The translations under genes and the position numbers were made by a program. Below are positions 36,867 to 45,894 of a stretch of 64,000 nt of DNA, in pieces; position 1 is the stretch's first letter, and each line of letters starts with the position of its first letter. The stretch comes from Mycolicibacterium sp. GF69 (GTDB lineage: Bacteria; Actinomycetota; Actinomycetes; Mycobacteriales; Mycobacteriaceae), in assembly GCF_003284965.1 (NCBI RefSeq), contig NZ_QMEW01000002.1, forward strand, positions 1 to 64,000, given 5' to 3'. The notes under the pieces are model-generated. The model saw only the letters and a list, made by a program, of their open reading frames with translations, was not told the origin of the DNA and ran no database searches.

Positions 36867-37230
36867 CGATACGATCCTTTACCCACTCCAAAGGATTTGT
36901 ATATGACTCGTACTCGGCCCTCGCTAATCGAACCAACTCTTCCAGCGGAACGCCGGCAGGTCGTTCCGCAAACCTTGTAAAGTACTGCCACTTCTTCGTC
37001 CGCAATCCGAAGTCGTTTGGTGCATCCAGCGGTGCGATCATACAGTTTACTTCGCCCTCTCGAAACGATTCATAAATTTGAATTTTGCAATCGTTTGAGC
37101 GGTAATACACGATATGCCGCTCGCCTCCCCGCTCCGGATCAGGCCTATCGTCGATCCCGTCGATCATAAAGCCGAGTTTCGCTAATATTGGACCTACGAT
37201 CGACTGAGCGTCGTCGGAGAAATTAGACAT
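36811..37230 (-). CDS. Probable immunity protein for the adjacent ESX-type toxin
   Basis: The 139-aa cytoplasmic protein starts at ATG 37230, sharing one base with the toxin stop. Base composition is clearly more AT-rich than the flanks, as is usual for immunity genes of polymorphic toxins. It is mixed alpha/beta with many acidic residues (P-D-P-E-R-G-G-E-R-H-I-V-Y-Y) and ends in a long helix. No family recognised. Its role is inferred from its position directly after the toxin C-terminal domain. Confidence 0.6.
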   Translation of the reverse strand: MSNFSDDAQSIVGPILAKLGFMIDGIDDRPDPERGGERHIVYYRSNDCKIQIYESFREGEVNCMIAPLDAPNDFGLRTKKWQYFTRFAERPAGVPLEELVRLARAEYESYTNPLEWVKDRIVRNYEAAHAGILEMYGRP

Positions 37231-38690
37231 TACCGTTGTCCACCTTGCATATACACCCAGGAGTCTCCTACCCGCTGGTATCCGTACGATGCAGCATGCT
37301 TATTCAGAAATTCTACCTCCATCGCGGAGAATGAGCCGGCGCGGTCAATCGCCATGTCTTCAAGTGACGAGTACTTCTCGCGGTCGAGGATGTAATCAAT
37401 GCGCCCGACTTGATCTTCCATTTGTGTGCGCAGGAACCGTTCGTTTACTTGCCATCCGAGGGCGTTGGAATCCGGCTTGCTGAGTCCATGGCCCATGGCG
37501 TCCCAGGTGTCTGGTCCCGTGTCGAAATAGATACCGCCGTTGTGCCTGGCTTCGCCTATGTATCCTCCCTCGAGTCCGTCCCACTTGCCCAGGACTACGC
37601 GGTTTGCATTTCCCGTGTCGCCGGTCGGACTCGGCATGTGGTGCGTGGAGAGGTCTGCGACTTCGCGGGCAAGATCAACCGTCGGCTGCCCGTTCACGAA
37701 GGCGTCGTTGAGACTTGATGCCACAGCTGGAGCGTCAGGAGAGTAGCCGTCAGAGTAATCCCAGACGGCAGGTGGCGAGTGATCACCCGTTGCGGGGCCG
37801 AGTGGAGTTGGTTGCTCGACTGTTCCTGGTGAACTCGGCATGTCGATGACATCGCCGGGGATGGCCGCGCGGGCCGCGAGGGCAGCTTCACCGCCGAACA
37901 TGGCGCCGGGCGCGGTGACGGCGGTTTCGCCGGCAATCTCACCCAGGTAGTGCCCGGGGTATTTCGTCGCGTGCTCCACTTCCTCGGCCAAAGAGTCGAC
38001 CGGGTTGGTCACTCGCTCCCAGGTCCCCTTCGCCATATCGGTCCAGGCGTCTTTGAGGTCCTCCCACCCGTTGGCTCCAATCAGGTCTTTGATGCCTTCT
38101 TCGGTGTTGAACCAGCCGTCGGCGAACCCCTCGGCGAAGCCGGGCGGCAGAACCGGTTCGCGCTCGGCGGGTTTGGATGCGGGAAGCGGCTTTTGCGCTG
38201 CTGCGACGATCGCGTCGAGTCGTTGCTCGATCTGCTCTGGCGGCACACCGTCGCGCAGCATCGTCTGCCGCGCAAGGTTCTTGAACTGCTCGACCTTGGC
38301 CGGATCCATCGGCACCGGCCCGGCGCCAGCGCCGTCGGCCGTCGATGAAAACCGGTGATCCGGTTCTCCGGTGAGCTGACCCAACGCGCTATCGAGATCG
38401 TCCGGTGTTGACGACCGCTCATCGGGCTTCGGCTCGTTACGCTGCTCGCCGCCCCCCGGCAGCAAAAGATCCTGCAGCGACGTCCCGGACTTAACCTCCC
38501 GATCGACGTTCCCACTGGCAGCGGTTATCGCCCCCGCCAAGTCGGCGTCCATCCGCTCACCGTCGATGACCGCTGCCGCGATGCGCTCTTGCAAGTCGGC
38601 GACTTTGGTCGCGACCTGTGCGGCGTATTCCTCGGTCATGTGGCTTGTGTCAGGCGGGATCACCTGATTGGCGGACTCATTGACGACCAC
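37230..38690 (-). CDS. Polymorphic toxin body with variable C-terminal domain (ESX-type), frame-split from its WXG N-terminus
   Basis: The 486-aa frame opens at GTG 38690. Residues 1-90 are helical and continue the coiled-coil-like N-terminus encoded at 38677-39006. Residues 90-200 are Pro-rich linker. Residues 200-290 contain alanine/glycine helices (G-A-M-F-G-G-E-A-A-L-A-A-R-A-A). The C-terminal 120 residues form a distinct domain (N-R-V-V-L-G-K-W, G-G-I-Y-F-D-T-G, N-E-R-F-L-R-T-Q-M and S-F-S-A-M-E-V-E-F-L-N-K-H). This pattern resembles C-terminal toxin domains of CDI/RHS proteins that I recall only loosely, so no activity is named. No signal peptide, as expected for ESX substrates. Confidence 0.65.
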   Translation of the reverse strand: MVVNESANQVIPPDTSHMTEEYAAQVATKVADLQERIAAAVIDGERMDADLAGAITAASGNVDREVKSGTSLQDLLLPGGGEQRNEPKPDERSSTPDDLDSALGQLTGEPDHRFSSTADGAGAGPVPMDPAKVEQFKNLARQTMLRDGVPPEQIEQRLDAIVAAAQKPLPASKPAEREPVLPPGFAEGFADGWFNTEEGIKDLIGANGWEDLKDAWTDMAKGTWERVTNPVDSLAEEVEHATKYPGHYLGEIAGETAVTAPGAMFGGEAALAARAAIPGDVIDMPSSPGTVEQPTPLGPATGDHSPPAVWDYSDGYSPDAPAVASSLNDAFVNGQPTVDLAREVADLSTHHMPSPTGDTGNANRVVLGKWDGLEGGYIGEARHNGGIYFDTGPDTWDAMGHGLSKPDSNALGWQVNERFLRTQMEDQVGRIDYILDREKYSSLEDMAIDRAGSFSAMEVEFLNKHAASYGYQRVGDSWVYMQGGQR

Positions 38691-39006
38691 CGCCGGCTGT
38701 GTGGCGGCATCGTCGAGTATGCGCTTGATCGTCGCGGCGAGAGAGATCCTCAGCGTCTTGGTGGACGAGTTCCATCGTGGCCGCCACCCTGCCGAGATTC
38801 TCGGCGACCGCCTCGTGGTCGCCCGCTGAAGTCTCCATCGCGGACATGGCCGCCTGCGCGCCGCGTCCCTCCCAGGTAGACACCCTCATCAACGAGCGAT
38901 AGAAATCGGCGGAATCGGTGTGGTTGGCAGCGGCATCTCGCGCTGCTTGGGCCAGGTCGGCGATTTCGGGAGGCCACTTCTTGAGCTCCTCCAGGTTCAA
39001 CGTCAC
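38677..39006 (-). CDS. WXG100-like N-terminal segment of the ESX-type toxin
   Basis: The 109-aa frame has the WXG motif at W45-E-G47 (S-T-W-E-G-R-G-A-Q-A-A) between two helical halves, typical of type VII secretion substrates. Its last 20 residues become Arg-rich. Shifting one base within CTCTCTC (complement of 38739-38746) reads instead A-T-I-K-R-I-L-D-D-A-A-T-Q-P-A-V and runs directly into the 37230-38690 frame. The two are therefore most likely one gene split by a single-base change, or by slippage, in a dinucleotide run. Confidence 0.75.
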   Translation of the reverse strand: MTLNLEELKKWPPEIADLAQAARDAAANHTDSADFYRSLMRVSTWEGRGAQAAMSAMETSAGDHEAVAENLGRVAATMELVHQDAEDLSRRDDQAHTRRCRHTAGGGRQ

Positions 39007-39015
39007 GTGCTCAAC

Positions 39016-39330
39016 TCAGAGTGCAGAACCCGCGTCATCAATCGCGCCAGCGCTATCGGCGTCAGTGCGCTCGTAGCCGTCTGCTGCCTCGCGGTGTGCC
39101 TGTACGTGCCTGGCGAAATGCTCGCCGAAACGCGTACCGTCAGCGTCCCAAGCAGCCAGCATTCCCGGCAACGCCATGGCCGACGAACCCGATCCAAGAG
39201 CCGCCTTGCTCGCCCGTGCCTGCGCGGCTTGATGCGCTGTCTGGAAGCCGCTGGCGTGACCGGCGAGTTTGTCTGCCGTCATGTGCAGCTCGGTCGGATC
39301 GACCTTGAGCGGCTCGTTCGGATGCGCCAC
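39016..39330 (-). CDS. EspC-like type VII secretion target (DUF2580-like)
   Basis: The 104-aa helical protein begins M-A-H-P-N-E-P-L-K-V-D-P-T-E-L and has the L-H-M-T-A-D-K-L-A-G-H-A region and a C-terminal Y-E-R-T-D-A-D-S-A, a YxxxD/E-type export signal. EspC-like proteins are small ESX-secreted or chaperone-like partners. It lies nine bases before the WXG gene on the same strand, forming the first gene of the toxin operon. No ESX core machinery is encoded in this window. Confidence 0.8.
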   Translation of the reverse strand: MAHPNEPLKVDPTELHMTADKLAGHASGFQTAHQAAQARASKAALGSGSSAMALPGMLAAWDADGTRFGEHFARHVQAHREAADGYERTDADSAGAIDDAGSAL

Positions 39331-39503
39331 CGTGTCCCTTCTCCCGCGTTAGTCGCACATTAACACCGCCGGGATGCCCTCTGACGCGGCAAAATTGACC
39401 AGCACAGAAGCCCGCCGGGCTTTGGACGGGCCATCGCCTCAGAGGCGATCAGCTGGCAGAATAACGACCAGTTGACGCTGCCTCCAGACCGAAGGTTCGT
39501 GAT

Positions 39504-40202
39504 GTGACCAATCATCCTGTCTTCGTTGACTTTCACTTCGACATCATGTGCCCGTACGCGTATCAGACATCGCGATGGATCCGCGAGGTGCGCGATCAGA
39601 CCGGCCTTCAGGTGAACTGGCGCTTCTTCAGCCTCGAGGAGATCAACCGCCAGGAGGGTAAGAAGCATCCGTGGGAGCGCGAGTGGTCCTACGGCTGGTC
39701 CATGATGCGCATCGGCGTGCTGCTGCGCCGACGGTCGATGGCCGACCTCGACGCATGGTACGAACGCGCCGCCCGCGCCCTGCACGTCGAAGGACGCAAA
39801 CCGCATGAAAAGAACGTCGCCCGAACGCTATTGACCGAACTGGGCTTCGATCCCGCGCTGGTCGACCAGGCCATCTCCGACCCGGCCACCAACGACGAGG
39901 TGATGGTCGACCACCAGCGCGTTGTCGATGCCGACGGCTACGGGGTGCCGACCCTGTTCTTCCCCGACGGCCAGTGCCTGTTCGGGCCGGTGCTCATCGA
40001 CCCACCGGTCGGGGAGGCAGCGCTGCGGCTCTGGGACGCCGTCGTCGCGTGGACGGAGTTCCCACATCTCTACGAGCTGCAGCGGCCGAAGGCGCCCGCC
40101 GACCAGCAGGCGATCGTCGAGGCCTTCCGCCCGTACCTGGAGGCCCGCGACTGGGTCTCGATCAACCGCGGCGAGGTCGTCACCTTCGACCCGCCGCATT
40201 GA
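39504..40202 (+). CDS. DsbA-family thioredoxin-fold protein (FrnE-like)
   Basis: The 232-aa product has the N-terminal beta strand [10 protein letters not shown] followed by C-P-Y-A-Y, where the second cysteine of the CxxC redox pair is replaced by Ala. It has a helical insertion and a cis-proline-type loop G-V-P-T-L-F-F. Members include dithiol oxidoreductases, FrnE and glutathione-type isomerases. With one Cys it is less likely to be a classical disulfide oxidase. The start is GTG 39504. It stands alone between opposite-strand and same-strand neighbours. Confidence 0.8.
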   Translation: MTNHPVFVDFHFDIMCPYAYQTSRWIREVRDQTGLQVNWRFFSLEEINRQEGKKHPWEREWSYGWSMMRIGVLLRRRSMADLDAWYERAARALHVEGRKPHEKNVARTLLTELGFDPALVDQAISDPATNDEVMVDHQRVVDADGYGVPTLFFPDGQCLFGPVLIDPPVGEAALRLWDAVVAWTEFPHLYELQRPKAPADQQAIVEAFRPYLEARDWVSINRGEVVTFDPPH

Positions 40203-40447
40203 GGCTGCGCTGACGGATGGCTGTACTCCCTCGACACCGTGTTACACGCACGATGCCGTCGAGCCGGCGATACTGTCTTCGAGAATTCGGATCCAACGCT
40301 GAATATTGCGCGCAGGGTTGTTGCCTCGGTGGTGCCGCTACAGCCCTACACGCAATCTTGATGTGGTGGTCCGCTCAAGCCCGTCGGCATACCCCGCGAC
40401 CCATGCGATGATGGCTCGCGTATCCCCCCAAAGCAAAGGAGCTTCAA

Positions 40448-41611
40448 ATGGGGCTTGAGCGAATCGACGACCTGCTCAATGGCATCACTGCCGACGGCGC
40501 GTTGCACGGCGTCGCAGCCACGGTGGTTAGCCGCGACGGCGTCCTCTACGAAGGTGTCGCCGGAGATACCAAGCCCGACACGATGTTTCGCAATGCGTCG
40601 ATGACGAAAGCCGTCGCCACCACCGGCGCGCTGCAGCTCGTCGAGCAGGGACGCATCCAACTCGACGCCCCCGTCGCGACCATCGTGCCCGAGTTCGGCG
40701 AGCTTCAGGTGCTTGAAGGCTTCGACGGCAGTGAACCTCTCCTGCGTGCGCCCAAGACGCAGGCGACCGTCCGCCAGCTGATGACCCACACGGCCGGCTG
40801 CGGCTACAACTTCCTCAACGAGAAGCTCTTCACCTACTGCAACGAGCAGGGTTTTCCCACTCCGCTCGACGGGATCAAACAGAGCCTCAACGCGCCGCTG
40901 GTCCACGACCCCGGCACCGTCTGGGAGTACGGCGTCAGCACCGACTGGCTCGGTATGGTCGTCGAGGCAGTGAGCGGCCAGACGCTCGCCGACTACCTCG
41001 CCGAGCACGTCTACGGCCCACTCGGAATGACAGACTCAACGTTCGCCCCGAGCGACGAGCAGCGAGCGCGGTTGCTGCCACTCCGCTTTCGGGCGCCGGA
41101 CGGCGGCCTCGTGACAACCGAACTCGACCTGCCGGACGAGCCGGAGTGGGACGCGGCCGGCCACGGGTCCTACGGGACGATCGCCGACTACGGTCGCTTC
41201 GTGCGCGCCTGGCTCAACGGCGGCGAACTCGACGGCACGCGAATTCTCAAAGACGAGACGGTGGAGCTCGCGTTGCGCGACCACCTCGACGGCGCGCCGC
41301 TACCGAAGAAGATGGAACCGACTGTCCCGGAGCTGTCCAATCCGGTCGAAGCGCTCGACGTCCCGCAGGGCTGGGGCCTCGGATTTCACCTGTACCTGAC
41401 CGACCTGCCCGGCATGCGCAGCGCCGGCTCGGCCGACTGGTCAGGACTGTTCAACAGCTTCTTCTGGATCGACCGAAAGGCCGGCATCGCCGCCGTGATT
41501 GCCACGCAGGTGCTTCCGTTCTTCGATGACACAATGGTCAAGACGATCCTCGGCTTCGAAGCAGCGGTCTACGCGGAGCTCGGCGCGGCGAGCGCTGGCG
41601 CCGCGTCATAG
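40448..41611 (+). CDS. Serine hydrolase of the class C beta-lactamase/esterase (EstB) family
   Basis: The 387-aa enzyme has the SxxK nucleophile motif S51-M-T-K54, a tyrosine motif in W-E-Y-G-V-S-T-D, and a C-terminal region G-W-G-L-G-F-H with S-A-D-W-S-G-L-F-N-S-F-F-W. Family members act as esterases, D-amino peptidases or lactonases, and few are real beta-lactamases. No signal peptide is seen, so it is probably cytosolic. ATG 40448 has AAAGGAG seven bases upstream. The 245-bp gap before it holds no gene. Confidence 0.88.
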   Translation: MGLERIDDLLNGITADGALHGVAATVVSRDGVLYEGVAGDTKPDTMFRNASMTKAVATTGALQLVEQGRIQLDAPVATIVPEFGELQVLEGFDGSEPLLRAPKTQATVRQLMTHTAGCGYNFLNEKLFTYCNEQGFPTPLDGIKQSLNAPLVHDPGTVWEYGVSTDWLGMVVEAVSGQTLADYLAEHVYGPLGMTDSTFAPSDEQRARLLPLRFRAPDGGLVTTELDLPDEPEWDAAGHGSYGTIADYGRFVRAWLNGGELDGTRILKDETVELALRDHLDGAPLPKKMEPTVPELSNPVEALDVPQGWGLGFHLYLTDLPGMRSAGSADWSGLFNSFFWIDRKAGIAAVIATQVLPFFDDTMVKTILGFEAAVYAELGAASAGAAS

Positions 41612-41823
41612 CGCGGCTGTCACTTCGCAACTGCCAGCGACCCCAGCTTCGCGTCGGGTGGTCGTTGGAAGCTTTCCAGTCCGCCTAGCCGAGACGGGTC
41701 GACGAGTCCGAGTCAATGACCTGTGGATCGCTGCCGTCGTACGGTGCTGCCGCCACGTCTAGCGTCGGCCGCGGTCTATGCAGAGCGCGGCGCGGTGGTT
41801 GCAGCGGCAGACGTCACCTAGGT

Positions 41824-42911
41824 TCAACCAGGCCCAGCGCGTGCCGTAACCGATCGGCGTCCATGCTTCCGCGCGCGGCGTCGCCGGTTGGGAACGTTCC
41901 GAGAAGCTTGATCAAGTCGTCGCGTCGCGTCGCGTCGATCGTCGGCGGCCTGCCGCGGTGTCTGGCCGCTCAGGGCGGGGATCGGCTCGTGGAGCCACTT
42001 GGCCTCGTTTTCACGGATGAACTCGTCGAGAGCCGCGGCCACCTGTGGATCGGCCGGGTCCAGCATGGTTTCCCCGACCTGCGGCATCCGCTCGGCAAGC
42101 GAGGCGGCCTCGCGGACAGCGGGCATAGGGATACGGGAGTCCTCGACCACCTCCACCACCACACCGAGCCGCGCCAGCGTCGCCAGCACCCGGTCCATCC
42201 GCTCCTCGCTGTTGGTCTCGACCCGCAACGTATCCCCGTCGAGCTCGAACGTCGCGCGGATCCGTTGCATACCTTGATTAACAACGTGTTCCAACCACAG
42301 CGACGAATCGCCAGACCGGTCATAGCTTCCATCGAGGGCTGCCTCGATCCCAGGTCCGACGCGTAACTTCGCCTCGCAGAGCGCCATCGGTTCACCTTCG
42401 GTGTTGGTCAGCCTCGGCGGCGCGAAACGGCGGCTCAACTGCGCCACCAGCATGACCGCGTCGGGCTCAGCGTCGAGCAACTTGATCAGCGCGTCGCGTT
42501 CGTGCAGTGCGACGGGTTCGACCGAGCCGGAAAACTGCATGGTGTCCCCTGCGGGGATGACGCGCGCGCAGATCAGGTGTCCGGATTTCAGTTGGCGGCT
42601 TCCCAGCCGCTCCCGTACCTCATGGGTGTGGCCGGTGCGCAGGTCGCGCACGGTGAGGCCATGGCCGGGACGCACCTGCTCGACCTCGAACACGGACCGG
42701 TCCAGCAGCAGCCACTGCTCGACGAGTAACCGTTCGTCCTCGGGCAACAGCGACCCGCGCAGCCGCAGGAAGTCCTCGAACGCACCGCCTTCGAACAACA
42801 CCGCGTCCATCACCAGTGGGTCGGACAACGCTTCGTCCACCCCCTCCCGCGGATCGTCGTCGAAGTATCGGCAGGGCCGGGCAAGCTGACCTGTCAGACG
42901 TCGGCCTCATA
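41824..42911 (-). pseudogene. 5'-truncated and 3'-frameshifted remnant of a SEC-C-type hypothetical protein
   Basis: The open frame (GTG 42840; readable back to a stop near 42910) encodes the C-terminal part of a mycobacterial protein family that, from memory, starts with a CPCGSG-type SEC-C zinc motif and a further helical region. Both are absent here. The best-conserved segment is E-G-G-A-F-E-D-F-L-R-L-R-G-S-L-L-P-E-D. At the 3' end the frame turns Arg-rich after a (CGTCG)4 repeat, while the shifted frame reads L-I-K-L-L-G-T-F-P-T-G-D-A-A-R-G-S-M-D-A to a natural stop. I infer a pseudogene. Confidence 0.65.
41918..41937. repeat. Pentanucleotide repeat (CGTCG)4
   Basis: Four perfect copies of CGTCG run from 41918 to 41937 near the 3' end of the minus-strand gene. 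Five copies would restore the reading frame into the sensible C-terminus and four shift it. The unit is not a multiple of three, so copy-number slippage switches the C-terminal sequence. Confidence 0.85.
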
Positions 42912-43028
42912 CTCGCGGCATGTACATCGTCGAGGGAAGGGTCGGGAGGAGTGCCGTCTTTGCTTCACGCCGATCCGGTACATCCAACCTGACGTACTCA
43001 TTGGCGCATATATTGGCTCTGATATAAG

Positions 43029-43361
43029 ATGATGGCCGATCTGAAGCCGGTGAGATGGCTGGGCACAACTCGCGACGACATTTGCGCGCAGCGCCCGAAG
43101 ATCCGGGATGAGCTTGGCCAGCAGTTGTTTCGAGTACAGATGGGGTTGATGCCCAACAATTACAAGCCTATGAGCACCGTGGGTGCCGGCGTGTACGAGA
43201 TCCGTGTGCAAGATGCCGACGGCATTGCCCGACTGATGTACGTGGCTAAGTTCAACGACGTCGTGTACGTCCTCCACGTCTTCACCAAGAAGTCGAAACG
43301 GACTCCAAGAATCGATATTGATCTCGCCAAGAAGCGCTACCGGGAGGCACGAGATGGTTGA
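43029..43361 (+). CDS. HigB/RelE-type toxin (Gp49-like)
   Basis: The 110-aa basic protein has the compact alpha/beta pattern of Gp49-like HigB toxins: V-R-W-L-G at the start, M-S-T-V-G-A-G-V-Y-E-I-R-V, then L-M-Y-V-A-K-F-N-D-V-V-Y-V-L-H-V-F-T-K-K-S. The family cleaves mRNA on the ribosome. Tandem ATGs at 43029 and 43032 are possible starts. The toxin gene precedes the antitoxin and overlaps it by eight bases, the characteristic HigBA order. Confidence 0.88.
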   Translation: MMADLKPVRWLGTTRDDICAQRPKIRDELGQQLFRVQMGLMPNNYKPMSTVGAGVYEIRVQDADGIARLMYVAKFNDVVYVLHVFTKKSKRTPRIDIDLAKKRYREARDG

Positions 43362-43656
43362 CAGCGTGTTCTATGACATCGCCGATACTCCGGATGAGGC
43401 GGCGAACCTCACCGCGCGCGGCCTGCTCATGGTCGCGATCGAGGAGCGAATCACCGAGGAAGGTTGGACGCAGGCCGAAGCTGCCGTCCGTCTTCGCGTC
43501 ACCCAACCGCGGATCTCCGACCTGATGAACGGCAAGATCAGCAAGTTCAGCCTCGACGCATTGGTGAACATGCTTGCGCCCGTTGGCCTGGCATTCGACG
43601 TCCGACCCATCGAACCGACGCGTTCGCCGCGAAAGCGCAAAGCGCTCGCACACTGA
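43354..43656 (+). CDS. HigA-type antitoxin with XRE helix-turn-helix
   Basis: The 100-aa protein contains the helix-turn-helix T-Q-A-E-A-A-V-R-L-R-V-T-Q-P-R-I-S-D-L, followed by G-K-I-S-K-F-S-L-D-A-L. It would bind both the toxin and the operator upstream of 43029, where AT-rich sequence (TATTGGCTCTGATATAAG) could hold the promoter. ATG 43354 overlaps the toxin stop. The C-terminus is basic. Confidence 0.88.
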   Translation: MVDSVFYDIADTPDEAANLTARGLLMVAIEERITEEGWTQAEAAVRLRVTQPRISDLMNGKISKFSLDALVNMLAPVGLAFDVRPIEPTRSPRKRKALAH

Positions 43657-43734
43657 CGTGGGCCTCTTCACAAAAAAAGCAGCCAGAAGCAGCCGCCCGC
43701 GATGCAAAGTTCGTCTCCTAGGCGGAGGCTACCG

Positions 43735-45345
43735 TTACGCCGCCACCAACGACCCGAGCTTGACCTCGGGGTTGTCCCGCTGGAAGCCCTCCAGTCGCCA
43801 CGGGGTCGAGAACAGCACGAGCATGACTCCGTCGCTGCGGGTCAAGACTTCCGCTGACACCTGCCTGTCCATGAACTCAGCGTCGGCGGGATCGACGACC
43901 CGCGCCACCTGATACGGCAACGACTCCAACGCAATCGGCGTGCTGAACTCCGCGGCCATCCGGTGCACGGCGACCTCGAACTGCATCGGTCCGACCGCCG
44001 CGAGCACCGGCGCCTGGTCGCCGCGCCGATCGGAGCGCAGCACCTGCACGACGCCTTCCTGCTCGAGTTGCTCGATCCCGCGGCGAAACTGCTTGTGCTT
44101 ACTGGGATCGGTGCCGCGCGCCACCGCGAAATGCTCTGGGGAGAAGCTCGGTATCGGCGGATACCGCACGGCCACATCGCGATACAGCGTGTCACCCGGA
44201 CGCAGCGCCGCGGCATTGGCCAACCCGATCACATCACCGGGCCACGCGGTGTCCAGCGTGGCGCGCTGCTGACCGAACACGGATTGCGCGTACTTGGTGA
44301 CGAATGGCTTGCCGGTTGCGGCGTGGGTCAGGACATCGCCACGCTCGAACGTGCCCGACACCACCCGCGCGTACGCGATGCGATCTCGGTGCGCCGAGTC
44401 CATTCCCGCCTGCACCTTGAAAACAAAAGCGCTGAAAGGGGACTCGACGGCACGCCGAGCCCCGTCGACGTCGAGCGCTCCGCCGGGCGCCGGTGCGAGT
44501 CCGACCAGCACGTCCAAAAGCTGGTTCACGCCGAAGTTCAATGCCGCCGATGTGAACAGCACCGGTGAAGCCTCACCGCTGAGAAACTGATCACGGTCGT
44601 AATCGGCGCCGTCGGCCGAAAGCAACTCGGACTCTTCGACGGCGGTGTCCCAGTCGTCGCCAGCGGCCTCATGAACATCGGCCGCCGCGATGTGCTCCTC
44701 GGGGGCCGCGGTGGCACCGCCCGCCGTGCGGGTGAACCGGATGAAGTTGCCAGTCCGCCGGTCGAGCACACCCTTGAAATCTCCGGCGATTCCGACCGGC
44801 CACGTCAAAGGCGTTGTGCGCAAACCAATTCGTGCCTGGATCTCATCCATCAACTCCAAGGCGTGGCGCCCGGGGCGGTCCCACTTGTTGATCACCGTGA
44901 TGATGGGGATCCCACGGTGCTTGCACACCTGGAACAGCTTCAGCGTCTGCGGCTCAAGGCCTTTGGCAGCGTCGATGAGCATCACCGCCGAGTCGACGGC
45001 AGTCAGCACCCGGTAGGTGTCTTCGGAGAAGTCGGCGTGGCCGGGGGTGTCGAGCAGGTTGATCACGCAGTCGCGGTACGGGAACTGCAACGCCGTCGAC
45101 GTGATCGAGATGCCCCTGGCCTTCTCCATGTCCATCCAGTCCGACACCGTCGCGCGTCGGCCCGCCTTGCCGTGGACCGCGCCGGCTTCGGTGATCGCCC
45201 GGGCGTGCAGCGCCAGCGCCTCGGTCAGCGTCGACTTGCCGGCGTCGGGATGGCTGATGACCGCGAAGGTCCTTCGGCGGCCCGCCTCAGCAGAGATACG
45301 GCCGGAGTCGGCGCTGGGTGGAGCTGTCAGGGCGGTGTCGGTCAT
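43735..45345 (-). CDS. prfC: Peptide chain release factor 3
   Basis: The 536-aa GTPase has the P-loop S-H-P-D-A-G-K-S-T (31-39), G3 D-T-P-G-H-A-D-F and G4 N-K-W-D, then the RF3-specific C-terminal domains (S-F-S-P-E-H-F-A and G-V-V-Q-V-L-R, F-E-V-A-V-H-R). RF3 recycles RF1/RF2 from the ribosome after termination. I start at ATG 45345; an open extension to 45408 lacks family similarity. All GTPase motifs look intact. RF3 is absent from many actinobacteria. Confidence 0.93.
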   Translation of the reverse strand: MTDTALTAPPSADSGRISAEAGRRRTFAVISHPDAGKSTLTEALALHARAITEAGAVHGKAGRRATVSDWMDMEKARGISITSTALQFPYRDCVINLLDTPGHADFSEDTYRVLTAVDSAVMLIDAAKGLEPQTLKLFQVCKHRGIPIITVINKWDRPGRHALELMDEIQARIGLRTTPLTWPVGIAGDFKGVLDRRTGNFIRFTRTAGGATAAPEEHIAAADVHEAAGDDWDTAVEESELLSADGADYDRDQFLSGEASPVLFTSAALNFGVNQLLDVLVGLAPAPGGALDVDGARRAVESPFSAFVFKVQAGMDSAHRDRIAYARVVSGTFERGDVLTHAATGKPFVTKYAQSVFGQQRATLDTAWPGDVIGLANAAALRPGDTLYRDVAVRYPPIPSFSPEHFAVARGTDPSKHKQFRRGIEQLEQEGVVQVLRSDRRGDQAPVLAAVGPMQFEVAVHRMAAEFSTPIALESLPYQVARVVDPADAEFMDRQVSAEVLTRSDGVMLVLFSTPWRLEGFQRDNPEVKLGSLVAA

Positions 45346-45485
45346 AGCGTCAGCGATGGTATTGGCTCTGTCGCGCAAACCAGTAATCGACCGTTGCAGT
45401 GTGAGCAACCAAGCGCTGCCGGCCGAGAAGTCAGGGCGCTTTCGCGGCCACCGCCGCCGCGGCGTCAGTGATCGTCATGGGCACC

Positions 45486-45818
45486 TCAGCCCTGATCGGC
45501 GATAAGCCCTTCCAGGAGGCCGACGATGTGCTGCTGACCTGCAGCTGCTGCGTCGAGTTTTCCGCGCAGCTCGGTGCGTAAATCAGTCATTTCGGTGCGC
45601 AAATCGGTCAGGTCGGCGCGTAGGGCATTGAAGCTGGAGACACTGGCCCGACGAAAGTCGCAGAGCTCACCGTGGAACTCGGTGACGTCGCGGTCGGCTG
45701 CGCCGGCGAGGACACGGGCAGCAGCGGCGTCCTGTTCACTCGCCTTTACCCGCTGCGTAAGCCCACGCACCTGCGTTTCCAGGGCCTCCACGCGGGCTTC
45801 GAGGCTCTCGGGCTCCAT
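45486..45818 (-). CDS. Short coiled-coil protein
   Basis: The 110-aa product is a heptad-rich helix (L-E-A-R-V-E-A-L-E-T-Q-V-R-G-L, then L-R-A-D-L-T-D-L-R-T-E-M-T-D-L). It resembles the 12278-12670 protein in length, opening and repeated pattern. It is a possible small structural or adaptor protein. The frame is open to 46067, but ATG 45818 starts the coherent part. A gap of 140 bp before prfC shows nothing. Confidence 0.65.
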   Translation of the reverse strand: MEPESLEARVEALETQVRGLTQRVKASEQDAAAARVLAGAADRDVTEFHGELCDFRRASVSSFNALRADLTDLRTEMTDLRTELRGKLDAAAAGQQHIVGLLEGLIADQG

Positions 45819-45894
45819 GGTCGTGAGCCTACCGCCGGCCCAGACCGGTTCGATGCATGAACAGTGGCATCGGAAGACCTGGTCAGCCGCCCTC

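Noticed and set aside
41881..41940. Short CGTCG repeats as a CRISPR or satellite array
   Set aside because: Only four adjacent 5-bp units without spacers; explained as a slippage tract within a gene.
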